DNA of 64,000 nucleotides, taken from the NCBI GenBank assembly GCA_032690845.1, contig CM064434.1:8806108-8870107 (forward strand), written 5' to 3'. The stretch is from Eleusine coracana subsp. coracana (Eukaryota > Streptophyta > Magnoliopsida > Poales > Poaceae). The position numbers and the translations under genes were made by a program. Shown here one piece after another: positions 12,605 through 24,195 of this stretch. Numbering within the stretch: the first letter of the stretch is position 1; every line of letters starts with the position of its first letter. The notes under the pieces are model-generated. The model searched no databases, had not been told where the DNA came from, and saw only the letters and a program-made list of their open reading frames with translations.

Positions 12605-13507
12605 AGTGTCTACACGTGCATGGTTGTTGAAGCCGTGTTGAAGGAGGTCGGGCTCCGAACCGCCTTTCGTTGTCTTCAAGTCTTGAGCGCCCCACCCTAT
12701 CGCCTGGGGGTCTAGGAGTGACGTTATGCCATAGGTCTACCCCTGCCTTCTGCTGTCCGGACACGTCTCTTTGGCCACTGTTGATGGCGTGCTTCGTGGG
12801 ATGCAGCACGGCTCCTCATGGTCGTCGTTGCGTTACACAGCCCGATGGTAATCACCCTGTCCATCAGTCGTCTTGTATTGCCACTGTTGTGTGTGTTATC
12901 GGCAGGGACGTCATCGAGTGCCATACCGTGCTCCCTTACGTTAGCAGGTGTGGGCGGCGACGGTCATGATGGCTGAACTGGGCATTTGACCCCTTGATAC
13001 TGTGGGAGCGTGGAGAGTACGGCATTAAAGGTTGTTCGATTGGCCATTGAGGGCGAGCGACTCGGTCGTCCGCCCTCGGCGTGGGGGAAGGACATGGTGT
13101 CAGACCCGCCCGGGCTCTGCTGGGGTTACAATTGGATTTGTCTGTCAGAGTGTTCAAGTATCGCCATTCCGCCTTCCCGGGTTTCGCGTTGTCGGGGCTC
13201 AAGCTTCCAATCCAAGGGTCAGAAGAGGCGGCGCCTGCTCGATGATCGGGTGGGACCCACGTGAGTCGTTCCAGACTCCTCCCACGGGGTCGAGGCGTGT
13301 CGAAGCCCCTGACCCCCGTGGAGGGGGTTGAGCGGGTCGCGATGATCGTCGTCCATTCGTGGCCAGGACGAGTCGGGAGTACAGCACGTCCTGCGGGTTT
13401 TAAAGTGGCGCTCCGTCGTGCGGGTGTTTTTCATGTGGGGCCCGCTTTGGTCCTTATTAGTTATTGTCAGGGCATGCCACATGGCACCCCGATATTTACC
13501 CCCGATA
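12289..13507 (-). repeat. 3' LTR of minus-strand Tat-lineage gypsy element
   Basis: The LTR begins TGTCGGTGTTTTGATCACC on the plus strand and ends ...TTTACCCCCGATA, which read in element orientation is a start of TATCGGGGGTAAA (normally TGTCGGGGG). Its first 260 bases match the truncated partner LTR at 18578. It contains a (GA)n run and a poly-C run. The plus-strand frames of 60-120 codons inside it are unsupported. Confidence 0.75.
12572..12600. repeat. (GA)n microsatellite
   Basis: An uninterrupted GA dinucleotide run of about 14 units inside the LTR. It is absent from the partner LTR, which is truncated nearby. Confidence 0.9.
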
Positions 13508-13522
13508 GTAGCCCCTGAGCGA
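13508..13522 (-). promoter_or_regulatory. Polypurine tract of the Tat-lineage element
   Basis: The minus strand reads TCGCTCAGGGGCTAC immediately before the LTR start, a position and composition expected for the plus-strand primer. Confidence 0.55.
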
Positions 13523-15440
13523 GTCAGAGAGTCGTTCGGGGATTTGCCGTTGCGATCCAGTGCAAGCGGGGCTGTTTCGTGAGCCACTCAATCTGTCGGA
13601 GTGCGTGCGAGCGCACCCGACGGGTGTAGCCCCCGAGCCGGGGGGCGGGTTTTCACGAAACTCGTGCCTCGGCTGGACGCGGTCTTTGATGGAGTTTTTT
13701 CCGTTATGTGGGAGGTGCGTGCGAGCACACCCATCAGGTGAAGCCCCCGAGCCAGAGAGGGAGTTCGTATGGACTCGTTCTTCAGCTTTGTTTGTTGGTC
13801 GTGTTGCGCGAGGTGGCGAAGGCATCTTTGGTTCAGACCTCGGGCAGAGCGGGAGGCATGATGCGTTGGCAGAGGGGGGTGGCCCTGGCATGCAAAACTG
13901 CTTTGAGGCATCGCGTCTCACTGCGTATGCTTAAAAAGACGGGGCAAGACGCTGCTCAATGGGCAGTCCCCTTGTTTTCTTTCGGCGTGTGCCACACAAA
14001 GGCATCTTTTGGTGGGCCCCTAATTGGACACACGAGTTGCTCAAGATCTCTTTTTTGTTGTCCAGGTCCGAGGCGGGCTCTGTCTCACGAAGTCTGCCAC
14101 GTGCGCTGTCACCTGTGGGGTCCAGCCTCTCACTTTTTAGGTGGTGTGCTGACACCCTGCCGTGAGTTGCCTCGGTCTCGTTGCCTGGGCAGGGTATCCG
14201 AGGACGCGGCCCAGTTCGGCTATTTAAGGATGCGGCTGGGTTTCGCATCGCTTCACCCTCACGCTAAAGATTCGCATGCTATGTTCCAAGATTCCCGAGA
14301 TGAGGGCATTCCTTGCTTAGCTAGTAGTCGTCTTTATAGCTTCCGAGTGTGATGATGCCTCTGGCGGTGAGGACGGGGATGGAGGTTCGCAGGTGGTAAG
14401 CCTCCAATCGACCTGTTATGGCTTCTTTGCGGGCCATGAAGAGGTTGGCTTCATTTTGGTCATATCCCCACTTCACTCGGGAGTGGAGGAATTTAAGGGG
14501 ACCCTGCACGGTGGGTTTCCATGGCTTATTAGGTCATGTCGTGTTTGTTCTTTGCAACACTTGTAGGGATGGGGTCAAGAAGAGGCGCTGGACCGGACCC
14601 GATGTAGCAAGGAAGGTCCTTAGTCCCAAGAAGCAGCTCCACCCACAGCCTTACGCTGTGGACGGGCTTCTTGCCTTCCTCATCGGCGGAAATGGCTAGC
14701 CTCATATGAGGGCATCTTTCTTCGACGATGAAGCGTTACAGGCGCTTCACCATGTATGTACCTGCCGAGGTGCGGGTACTGCTTTTTTCGTTGTACCTGA
14801 CCTCTTGGTCCGACCTTTTTCTCGTTTTCCTTGTTTCCGAGCTGTCGGGCTCGCCCCTGTAAAGAGGAAAAAAGGAAGAGGGCTTTGTATGAGTCGGCCC
14901 ATTGCGGCCCTGTTTTCAGGAATAAAGGGTTGTGACCCCACCGTTGGGTCTCGTTTTGCGATGCCGACTCCCGCGTCCCTGCTCAGCGTAGAGGGATCGG
15001 TCGAGAGGTCATTTTGACTTTTTCATTTTCTCCTTCTGCATCCCATTCGTGAGACGGAGGATGCTGCTCGGTGAGCTGCTGTCGGGTTTGTTCGAGTGAG
15101 ACCCCCGGTTCCCTGTCGGTGGAGTTCCAGTGGACCAGCGGGTGGTCGATCTCATAAATCCATCTTTCCAACTCGGCTGGTTGTCACGACCATTCGATAG
15201 GTCACGATGGCTAGTTGCCTCTCTTCTGGGAGATACCAAGAGATGAGTCAGAACGGGACGCAAACGCCACTTCGTGATGCCCGTGACCCACGGGGGGTCG
15301 GGGTGTCGGCCGCTAGGTGTGCCGATCGCTCGTGCCCCTCGCTCTATATCACGTCCTTGGCGGTTGTCGAATCCCTTCACGAGACCAGCCTTAGAACCGT
15401 AACGCTATCGGGCCGTCGAGGCAGTTTTCAACCCCTTATC
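13523..15440 (-). other. 3' internal region of the Tat-lineage element, no recognisable product
   Basis: Lies between the 3' LTR and the truncated integrase. It contains a degenerate tandem repeat of about 115 bp at roughly 13600-13790, marked by 'gtgcgtgcgagc' and 'agcccccgagcc'. Frames of 60-214 codons exist on both strands but show no domain; the 3' part of Tat elements is often noncoding or carries extra unrelated frames. The C-terminal half of integrase expected here is missing. Confidence 0.5.
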
Positions 15441-16110
15441 CCGTCTTACCTGCGCCGCCGCCCTGTGGCGGGGTCGTGCGATTCGCTTCGCGCCTTCTTC
15501 GCCTTCCCATTGTCGGTGATTATGGAGTTTGAGACCCCAAACCAGTGGATGATGTCAAGGAAAAACTCGACTGCTTCCTTCGACCGGATCTTCACTAACG
15601 GGCGTGCCTCAATCCACTTGGTGAACTTGTCAACTGCGACCAGCAAATGGGTGTAGCCCCCGGGCGCTTTCTTGAGCGGGTCGACTAGGTCCAAACCCCA
15701 GACTGCGAATGGCCACGCGAGGGGGATCGTCTGGAGGGCTTGAGCCGGGAGGTGTGTCTGGCGAGCATAGTACTGACAACCCTTGCAGGTCTTGACTATG
15801 CGGGTTGCGTCGCCTACGGCGGTTGGCCAATATAAGCCTTGGCGGAAGGCGTTGCCCATGAGGGTTCGAGGTGCCGCATGGTGACCGTAACCCCCCCCCC
15901 CCTGTGGATGTCGATGAGAAGCTGGATGCCTTTGTTGATGGGGATGCATAGCTGCAAGACTTTGGTGACACTGTGCTTGTAAAGCTCCCCATCGATCAAG
16001 GTGAATGACTTGGCACAACGGTAGAATCGTTTCGCTTTGGTCCCGTCGGTGGGGAGCATGCTGTGAGTCAGGAACTCCATGTACGGAATTCGCCAATCGC
16101 AAGGGGGTTG
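15441..16110 (-). pseudogene. Integrase fragment of Tat-lineage element
   Basis: The minus strand encodes a linker FTLIDGELYKHSVTKVLQLC, then after a frame change at a poly-C run (near 15892) the zinc-finger end CKGCQYYARQTHLPA. This is followed by the catalytic core start VWGLDLVDPLKKAPGGYTHL (first acidic residue D in 'GLDLVDP') and SIITDNG (second catalytic D). The frame then turns into unrelated sequence, so the third catalytic Glu and C-terminal region are absent. Integrase inserts retroelement cDNA; this copy cannot. Confidence 0.75.
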
Positions 16111-16515
16111 ATTCGCTCGGCCCCTGAGCTGTCCGACTCGTGCGAGTCTTCGGGCCCGTCGATTTCCATGATGTCCAACGGTGGTGGGGTCTCCGGGGGT
16201 GATTGCTCCTTTGTCCGTGCGGGCTCCTTGGGATCGCCCGGCTCCCCTTGGGGTACTGCGGGCTCCTTTGGGCGGACCGAGGGGCCATGCTTGTCATTCG
16301 CAAAGACGCCAGGTGGGATTTGCCCTCGGCTGGATGCTATTTTGGCCAGCGCATCAACCAAGGCGCCGTAGGGTGTGTTTAAGCTCTAGCCCGTCGAAGC
16401 GGCCCTTGAGCTTGTGGACTTCCTGGCAGTAAAGCGCCATGGTGTCGGTTCGGGAGCTGGACTCTTTCATGGTTTGGTCGACCAGGAGCTAGGAGTCGCC
16501 CTGGATCTCTAGACG

Positions 16516-16860
16516 TCAGATACCCAGCTCGGCGGCAATCTTGAGCCTATTGACTAGCGCTTCGTACTCAGCGACATTATTTGACACAGGGAAATGTAAA
16601 CAAATGGCGTATTGCATATGTACCCCGAGTGGAGAGACGAAGACGAGGCTGATCCCTGCTCCCGTGCGTATGAGTGATCCGTCGAAATACAAGACCCAAT
16701 ACTCCTGGTCGACGGGGGCTGGCGGGAGCTGTGCTTTGGTCCACTCTGCCACAAAGTCCACCAGCACCTTCGACTTGATCGTGGCTTGTGGCTGGTACGT
16801 GACGTCGTGCCCCCTTAGCCCGAGCACCCACTTGGTGACCTTGCCCGCCGAGTCCCTGTT
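16516..16860 (-). pseudogene. Second (archaeal-type) RNase H domain of Tat-lineage element
   Basis: The frame reads WVLYFDGSLIRTGAGISLVF then NNVAEYEALVNRLKIAAELG, the signature of the extra RNase H that defines the Tat lineage. Catalytic Asp (in YFDGS) and Glu (in AEYEAL) are visible. It is closed by a TGA at the expected Arg after 'ELGI', followed 24 bases later by a TAG where the conserved 'QGDSQ' motif needs Gln. Both are C-to-T type changes. Confidence 0.75.
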
Positions 16861-17300
16861 CTAAATAATTTCTCTGAGGGGGTAGGAACTTACAATGTGC
16901 ATCGGGTGGGAGTCGAAGTATTGATGGAGCTTGCGCCGGGTCACCATGACCGCGTAGAGGATCTTGAGGATTTGGGGGTATCGAGTCTTTGAATCTGACA
17001 GGACTTCGCTGACGTAGTAGATGGGATGTTGAACTCTTAGAGCGTGACCTTCCCTCTCTCGCTCGACTACCAGCGTCGAGCTCACGACTTGGGTCGTCGC
17101 CGCTATATAGAGTAACAACGCCTCGCTTGGAGTCGGGGGTGCCAACACTGGGGCATCGCTCAGTATGCGCTTGATGTCGTCAAGGACCGATTGCGCTTCG
17201 GGCATCCATTTGAAGTGGTCCGACTTCTTCAGGAGCCTGTATAGTGGAAGCACTCTTTCGCCAAGGCGGGAGATGAAACGACTGAAGTTCGGGTGCACTT
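16861..17300 (-). pseudogene. RT connection / RNase H1 region of Tat-lineage element
   Basis: The frame contains SRFISRLGERVLPLYRLLKK and SDHFKWMPEAQSVLDDIK, then YYVSEVLSDSKTRYPQILKI, typical of the region just after the reverse transcriptase in gypsy pol. It ends in a TAG. Upstream, the RT palm and fingers are absent: the sequence passes directly into gag-like material near 17300, so a large deletion removed protease and RT. Confidence 0.75.
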
Positions 17301-17375
17301 ACAATGTATATCGGGTGTGAGCTTTCGGCCTGAATTCGGCGGCCTTGACGAGGAGTGTGGCCACCTCGCTGAGCC

Positions 17376-18480
17376 TCAGGTGTAGCGGGCTCTAGGAGGG
17401 TTTTGAGCAGCGTGGCTGCCGCCGCTATGTTCTGTCCCGCGCGAGCGAGCTGTGGAGGCCCTTGGTCGTCGGTGATGACACGCTGTTGGACATCGCGGGC
17501 CATGGCACGGGCGTGTCCTCCGCCTATAGCCCGGGCCAGCTCGCGGTCGATTTCTTCCTTTTCGTGCTCTAGCTGGCGTTGAGTCTCCTCGAGCTCTGCA
17601 CATCGGGCCTTTAGGCAGTCCTGTATGGCGTTGGGGCGAGGCGCTGGCTGGGTCCCGCGCCTTTGGTGACGGGGACATCAACGAACGCTTCCCCTTCCTT
17701 CGCACCTGCCGTTGGGTTCACCGGATTCTATGTAGCAGTATTGGTTGTGGCCCCAACGGCGGAGGTGCCGGGGTTCCTTGTCTCGGGTATGGGTGCGAGT
17801 TGCACCATGTTACACCCACGCGGGCCACAACTCCCCTCGGAGCTCTCGGACTCCATGTCACAGTCTTTGATAGCCTCTCCCCTGAGGAGGTCAAAGAAAG
17901 ATTCATCAGCATGGTCAATCGTGCCAATGAATCCCGGGTCGTTGAGGTCGTGGACGGCGTGCCTAGCCAATATGCCCTAAAAATGCCCCAAGGCGTTCCG
18001 TAGACCGTATGGATAGCTCCCGAAGGGGTTTTCGGCGAGTCGACATGGATGAAGCGGCTCTCCACCGAGGAGTTGCCCGTGAATGTTCGCCAGGGCAAAC
18101 GCAAAGTGACGGAGGTTGTCATGGCTAGACGTAGGGTCCAGGTAGTGTTCCAAGTGGAGCCATAGCCGGTCAGCATGACCGGGCAATGCTGCGCAGCAAT
18201 TCACGGCGCGCGGAAGGCGGGGTCGAGCTGAACTGCGCGCATCGTCTCGGTGGCAATGGCAACGGCCGTTGCAATGGGGTCCGGGACTGGCACATCGCCG
18301 AGCCCCGAAATCCCACCTCTCACGATCTTGGAGTCGAATGCGTCGTTCGAGTCCCCTACCCACCAGGGGCGCGGTGCCTCGTTGGCGAGCACTAGGGCCG
18401 GGGACGACGGAGGTGCCGAAACGCTGACGCACAACAATTTCCCGTCAGCGGTGGTGACGAACTCGAGGCTCCCGAAGAAG
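17376..18480 (-). pseudogene. Degraded gag region of Tat-lineage element
   Basis: Several minus-strand frames replace one another. One reads DLNDPGFIGTIDHADESFFD and MVQLAPIPETRNP; another NPFGSYPYGLRNALGHF. A Pro/Ala/Arg-rich stretch lies at 17376-17700. Its position directly after the primer site and leader fits gag. No intact frame over 160 codons remains. Confidence 0.5.
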
Positions 18481-18557
18481 ATGCTGCTGTCGGAAGCCCA
18501 GAAAAGAGGGAGAGTAGCCATCCGAACCGAAGAAGAGAGGTAAAGCGCGCAAAAAAT

Positions 18558-18575
18558 CCCCTACCTGGCGCGCCA
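18558..18575 (-). promoter_or_regulatory. Primer binding site of the Tat-lineage element
   Basis: The minus strand reads TTGGCGCGCCAGGTAGGG, two bases from the LTR edge (TGTCAG at 18578). This is the form commonly seen after the 5' LTR of Tat/RIRE2-type grass elements and fixes the element on the minus strand. Confidence 0.75.
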
Positions 18576-18577
18576 AC

Positions 18578-18868
18578 TGTCAGTATTTTGATCACTGGCT
18601 AGTAGAATTTGTTTCAGGGATACGCGCTTTAGATCCGGTAATGGCTAAGCAAGAGGGCATGGGGTTTATACTGGTTCAGGGTGAACCCCTACGTCCAGTT
18701 CGTCATCTGCTCGTGTTACTTGCTCTGGGGTGAGTATAATGGTGGCGAGAGAGGAGGGGGGCTCCAAGTCTCTAGTGCGGGAGAGTGTGTTGTCTTCTTC
18801 TCCTCTTTTGAGAAGGGGGGACTCCAAGTCTCTAGTGCGGGAGAGTATGTTTGTCATTTTATATTGTC
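18578..18868 (-). repeat. Truncated 5' LTR of the Tat-lineage element
   Basis: About 240 bases match the left LTR, with scattered substitutions. A 60-bp unit containing 'ctccaagtctctagtgcggg' is then repeated in tandem (copies at 18761 and 18821), and homology ends near 18850. The remaining 0.95 kb of LTR has been lost. Confidence 0.7.
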
Positions 18869-19884
18869 TTGCCAGCTATTAAAGGGAGTTAACTGATGTT
18901 TTCTTTTTCTTGCAGTGTTGCCACGAAAACTAACATAACTTAACTTCACTTGTCATGTGAAACTGAATGTCTCTTTACCGAAGTTTGGCTACAGGCACGT
19001 AAACTAAAGGATGTCAGAACACATTGAGTATATTTTTGGTGACTGAATTCAACTATGTGAGGCGTCCTGAATGGCTGAATCACTGTGAGACCGCCTATTT
19101 CGCATCACTTGTCAATTTTACCAGAAATTTTCAGCATCGTTAGGATATGACCTACTATTGCGTCACTGCATTGGATGTTACGTTCCCCAGCTTAGTACGG
19201 CACTGATCGAGAACCAACCAGCCAGGAGTTGGATATCTAGAAATTAAAATTTCAATTTTAACTGGAAGAAAACACATCACACAAAAAAGCAGGCTGTACG
19301 CGTGGATCCTGGAGTGTTCTATCTTGCAGCGCGCTAGCTGCCTGTGGACCCACCTCTCTTGGTCGCCGCTGACCTTGCAGCCAAAGCTCCTCGTCAGATG
19401 CTCTGTTCGATCGAATTGGACCTGAATCAAAGGTAGTGAATTAGTGATTAATCGCTGCGGAGCTCCATTCCCGTGGATCTAGGGCTAGTTTGGTTAGCAC
19501 CCGGAGAAACCCGTCTGACTCAAGCACACTCCTCAGGCGTCCGATTTTGGATGTCTGGGGCCATGATCGACGCCTGACGCACGTCCTCAGGTGAGGGCAC
19601 CAACCGAACATGCCCCTAAAACGGCTGCACGACCTGGCTAACCTTCCCTCTTCTATCAAGGCATCGACTACCATCATGGACAAGGAGGCCTGCTGGGTGA
19701 GCTTCCTGGAGTCCCAGGCTCTCTGGGACTGATACTGCATCTATTAGTTGTTATTTGTTAAGCATAACTACATCTGATGATCTGCATGTTAACTTTTTTT
19801 CTTTTTTTCTGAGAATGATCTGCATGTTAACTGAGCCCAACATACCTTGCTGCAATGGCTGAGAGCAGTACCCTGGTAACCTGT
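18869..19884. other. No supportable gene; contains a small MITE
   Basis: Moderate GC content, no coding frame above 100 codons with a recognisable domain. The 99-codon minus frame at 19441-19740 overlaps the MITE and is unsupported. Confidence 0.45.
19482..19616. mobile_element. MITE with 22-bp imperfect terminal inverted repeats
   Basis: The left end GGGCTAGTTTGGTTAGCACCC pairs with a right end that reversed reads GGGGCATGTTCGGTTGGTGC. The total length is 135 bp. Ends starting GGGC..GTTxGGTT are common in grass hAT-type and Harbinger-type MITEs. 'CTA' lies next to both ends, but the superfamily cannot be decided. Confidence 0.55.
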
Positions 19885-21860
19885 TGTAACACCCTATTTT
19901 TCCATATTTTGCAAATTATTAATTTTTCCTAGTTTAATTAGAGTGTTAATATTTTTTTTAACTAAAAAGATTATTTTTAATTATTATATTTTTGTATGTT
20001 GCATTCATGCTCAAGTAGTATTGCAGTAGGTGTTTTTATTTGGCTGTAAAACAGTTTTAAAATTCAACTAGAAATCGATTTAGATTTAATTTAGAAGTTA
20101 AACCAGCAAAATAGAAAAGAACTTTGAAAAGGATTTAGAAAAGAAAGAAGAAGGAATTTTCCTGCTCTCTGGGACAATTTCGCCCCCCCCCCCCCCCCCC
20201 CCCCCCATCTCTTTCCCCTCTCCCCTGGCCTGCAAAGCCCACGCGCGCCAGCCTTCCCCGCAGTCCAGTCCACGGCCTAGCTCGCCCCCGCAGCCCAACG
20301 ACTGCCCCGGCCCAGCGCGCATCCCGCCTCGGCCCAGCGCACGCCAGCAGCCTAGCTCCCGCCCCTCTCTCTGACCGCCCGGGCCTGCGCGTCATCTTCC
20401 ACCTCCAGCCTCTCTCTCTTCCATCGCCGTCGGGAAACCGCCGTTCGCCCGCATCCCAGCCTCCCCAACTCCCAAACCGACGCCCAGAGCTCCCGAACAG
20501 ACGCGCCTCCTCTGCTCCCCCATCCCCGGCCTTAATCGCGCACTCACCAGTCGTAATGGCCATCAATGGCCACCGCCAGCCATTGATCTCCGGCCACCCC
20601 TGCGCCCGCTCGGTTTTCCCCCTCCCTGGCCCTGTAAAAGCGACCCCGAGCCTCGCCCTCAACTGCCACTTCCTCCCCGCGCTTTTTTCCTCCATTCTTC
20701 GACCCCAGAGCCCTTCCCGATGAGCAGCCTCGAGCGTCGCTGGTCTCTTCCGCCGCCGACCACCTTCCGACCATCCCCGGCCCCGCGCGACTCATCGGTG
20801 AGCACCCCCTCATCCCCCTCTCTCTCCTCATGCTCCCACGGCGAGAATCCGACCGTTGTAGTGCCATCGCCGCTTTTCTCCAACGAACTCGGCAGGGCGC
20901 CACCGCCCCTGTCACCACCGGCAGCAGCCCGCCGCGCCTGAGCTCCTCCCTAGCTGTCCATCTCCTGATCTGCACTCAGGATTAAAAGACCCCGAAGGGG
21001 TAAGTTTGTGGTCCACCATGAACCATAGACCAGAGATTCTGGCAGGCCTATGAGCCCCGTGGACTTGGTCCACACCTTTTAGGATTTATTTTAAATCCGA
21101 AAATCCCTAGATAATAACATTTTTGCACCTAAGCCCTAAACTTTGTCCTAATTAGATTTTAGTCCTAATTTTCCTACAGAACCTCTATTAATCTATATTT
21201 TGGTCCCCTGACTTTTTCATAAATATTATTTTTGCCCTGGAATTTAACAAAAACACCCCTATACTTATATTTAATTATATTTTTAGCCCTAACTTAACAT
21301 AAATTATGTTTAGGTCCTAAAATTTTGCGGAAACAACCTTATACTTTTTAGTAATTATTTTTTTCAGTCCTAATAATTTACATTTTAGTCCCTGTAATTT
21401 TATAAAATTACAAATAGGTCCCTAAACTTTGCTGTTTTTACCTTTTAGCCCCTAGAACTTCAAGCTAGCCTAACTTTTTAACCGTAACTCTGATTTAGGT
21501 GATTTTTGCGCTCATGGAATCATAGGAACACATACTATCTTTTAGTACTATTTTCATAGTCATTAGAAAATGTTTGGTATACTGTTCCTTATTTGTTTGT
21601 ATTTTACTTTTCCGGTATTTATCGGTATTAGACGAGGAGCAGCTCCAGAATTTCCAGGATCTTGATTTTGAGCAGAAAATGTTTGGTATACTGTTCCTTA
21701 TTTGTTTGTATTTTACTTTTCCGGTATTTATCGGTATTAGACGAGGAGCAGCTCCAGAATTTCCAGGATCTTGATTTTGAGCAGTAGCCAGCGGGAGAAC
21801 AAGGCAAGTGTCCTTGACCATATTGCACCTATTAAGGGTTAGTTTATTTTCATGCATGCT
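19885..21860 (+). mobile_element. Relic gypsy-type LTR (TGTAACACCC start)
   Basis: Starts TGTAACACCCTATTTTTCC, a usual start for grass gypsy LTRs, then AT-rich DNA, a 20-plus base poly-C run at about 20183, a GC-rich central block (20200-20940) and AT-rich DNA again. This AT/GC/AT layout resembles the long LTR at 46550. The GC-rich frames on both strands are Pro/Ser- or Gly/Arg-rich and unsupported. No primer site or partner LTR was found. A 109-bp tandem duplication lies near the end. Confidence 0.5.
21565..21782. repeat. Perfect 109-bp tandem duplication
   Basis: Copy one (21565-21673) and copy two (21674-21782) look identical base for base, including 'cgaggagcagctccagaatt'. Since the surrounding LTR is a relic, the duplication must be recent or it has been homogenised. 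Confidence 0.9.
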
Positions 21861-24195
21861 TGTCTAAATTTGAATCCCGTGTCATTTATCCTTTCTGATT
21901 ATTCCTTGTCGCCTGGGTTATGGTTTAGTGTACAGATTTTGGGTACGTCATGCTAGTGCAGTACTTTTGGGGGATTAAAATTGAATAATAATAAACTTGA
22001 CTAATATTCACTTGAACCTTTTTATTATTTGGGTAATTTAGATGACCTAAGCACGAGGATGTTGAGGATGGTGCAGGTATGCACAAGTTCGAGTAATGTA
22101 CTATTTGGTTTGTGGTAGTGCCTGCTTGTGGTCATACAAACTAAATTCATGGAGCGGTCACCTAGGAAAATAGCATAAAGCACAGTGCTAATATGGGTAG
22201 GCATGGTTTAGTAATAGATGTCTTCCCTGTTTTGCGGGCGTTCGATGATGACGTGGTATGAGCTTTATGAGGAGAGAGGAGAAATGAGCTTCATGGATAT
22301 GAAACTGCATATACATGGTTACCAAAATCTTGAAACTGAAATGAAACTCCATTGAGAGTGTTTGAGTTTCATCTTTACATATTTATCAACTCTCATTAGT
22401 TATTTGGATGAAATATTTAAATAATACACTAACATATGAAACCGTGAAATGAAACTTTACATTAAGGGATCTAGTTTCATTTGTCATTTCAAAAATTACA
22501 AAATGACATGGCACTCTTGAAAACAACAAAATAAAACCATGGACTGAGAATGGCCTTAAAACCATCAAATAACACTTAATGCAAAATAATAATGATGCAT
22601 ATAACTGATAATTTGAACAAATGACTAGTTCTTGATAAGCGAAATTTGGAACCATGGAAGAATGACAAGGAGAGAGATCCCCACTATCACATTGTTGCAT
22701 TTTATAAGGATCTCGCCCTGCAAAAAGGTACGCATATATAGGATGGTGAATGTTAGAATAGCATATTAGATGTATTCTTCCAAGATACCCATTGCAGAGT
22801 ACCGTGTCATATATAAGTCCTTTCTCGTGGTTCACGGGGAAGCTAAGCGCGTGCAAATGGCACCTCAGAATGAATAATTGACTAAATAATATGAATATAT
22901 AAAGGTCAATTAATCGAGTGCAGATCCCTGGCGAGATCGACACAGAGTCCTTTCTCGTTGCCATGCACCCATGCCGTCAGGTTGGGTCGGAGAGATCTCA
23001 TCAAAGCATCATAGCAACATGGAGTTGTGGCGCACATGATGATCGCCTAGGTCTCGCTGCGCTTTTATATCTACGCCGAGCAGCATGCACCAATTAGTTT
23101 TGTGAGAATTAGTAGCCGCGGTGAAAACGTAAGGAACATAAGCTTCGTACAACATCAACTCCAAATCAAACAACAAATGGGGGGATATTAAAGAAGGCGC
23201 ATGCATGGATGCATGCATGTGGGTTATTGTACAAAATAATGTAGTTTGTACAATGATGCTCAGGCAGGCACGGGTGCATAATAATGCAATGTGGTTATGG
23301 ACGTGACCTGGGAGCTGCCAATCTGTCCTGCAAAATATAGTCCCTTCTGATCTGGCCGACATTTAGGGCCACGCCCACTTTAAAATCCTCTACTTAATTA
23401 ATGGCACAAGCTTTTCATGTGTTCATGTCTGCAGGATAATGATGCGGCCGCAGAATAATCCACTGTCTGGCTCCAATAATATCCACGTCGGCGAGCTCTC
23501 TGGTGCGGCTGCCTCAGCACGAGGGAGCTCTGATGCAGCTGTCTCTGCGGGAGCAAGATCATATCGGTGTGCTATGTACTCCTTTGGCAACTCCGTTGCT
23601 TTTTGACGACATGAATCCAATACAGTCACCATCACCGCCTTCAAAGGTATACGACCTCCGTTAGCAAGGCTTTCCGTTGCAATTATCACATCTAACGGCA
23701 GGGTACCGACAGCACCACATCGGCTGAAGTGATCCATTCGACACAACGGCTCTAGTGATACTCTGTCGGTTTCGGTGGCATATATTCCATCACATTATTA
23801 CTTTTTAGGTCATTTAGGACGTACCTCTCTGTTCCGATAAAACAACGTATGCCTCTTTTATCACCACCGGAACCTGTTCCTTCGACTTCATCGGGAACAC
23901 CACCGCGAGGGTACAGGTAGCACTCCATCGAACTTTATTATACTAAACTTCCGTCACTAGGTTACAATATCGCCATTTATCATGTGTTATTCAATCTCCG
24001 GTACTTGCTACTACTCCATTGCATTATTATGCACCCGTGCCTCGGTGCCTGCCTGAGCATTCTTCCGTGACACAAGCATTCATTCAGCCTAGGTGATGAA
24101 ATACACTGTTCTTCTCTTAATGTAATGATATGCAACTTTTCTCTAGTGACTCTGTCAACTATATCCGTAATAACTGTATCTGCATAAAATTGTTT
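21861..24195. other. No supportable gene
   Basis: AT-rich. 22290-22560 has repeated 'gaaact' phrases suggesting a decayed MITE, but no matched ends. The 192-codon minus frame at 22386-22964 and the 107-codon minus frame at 23423-23746 have no recognisable domain, no partner exons and no promoter evidence. Confidence 0.45.

Noticed and set aside
13560..14352. Plus-strand frames of 124 and 214 codons in the Tat element
   Set aside because: Opposite to the element's coding strand, overlapping a degenerate tandem repeat, no domain.
20135..20975. Large minus-strand frames rich in Gly/Arg and a 73-codon plus frame
   Set aside because: GC-rich core of a relic LTR next to a poly-C run; no domain.
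22386..22964. 192-codon minus-strand frame
   Set aside because: Hydrophobic, Cys/Phe-rich chance frame in AT-rich DNA; no domain, partner exon or promoter.
23423..23746. 107-codon minus-strand frame with protein-like composition (MDHFSRCGAVGTLPLDVIIA)
   Set aside because: It looks more protein-like than most, but I recognise no family and see no splice-compatible neighbours.
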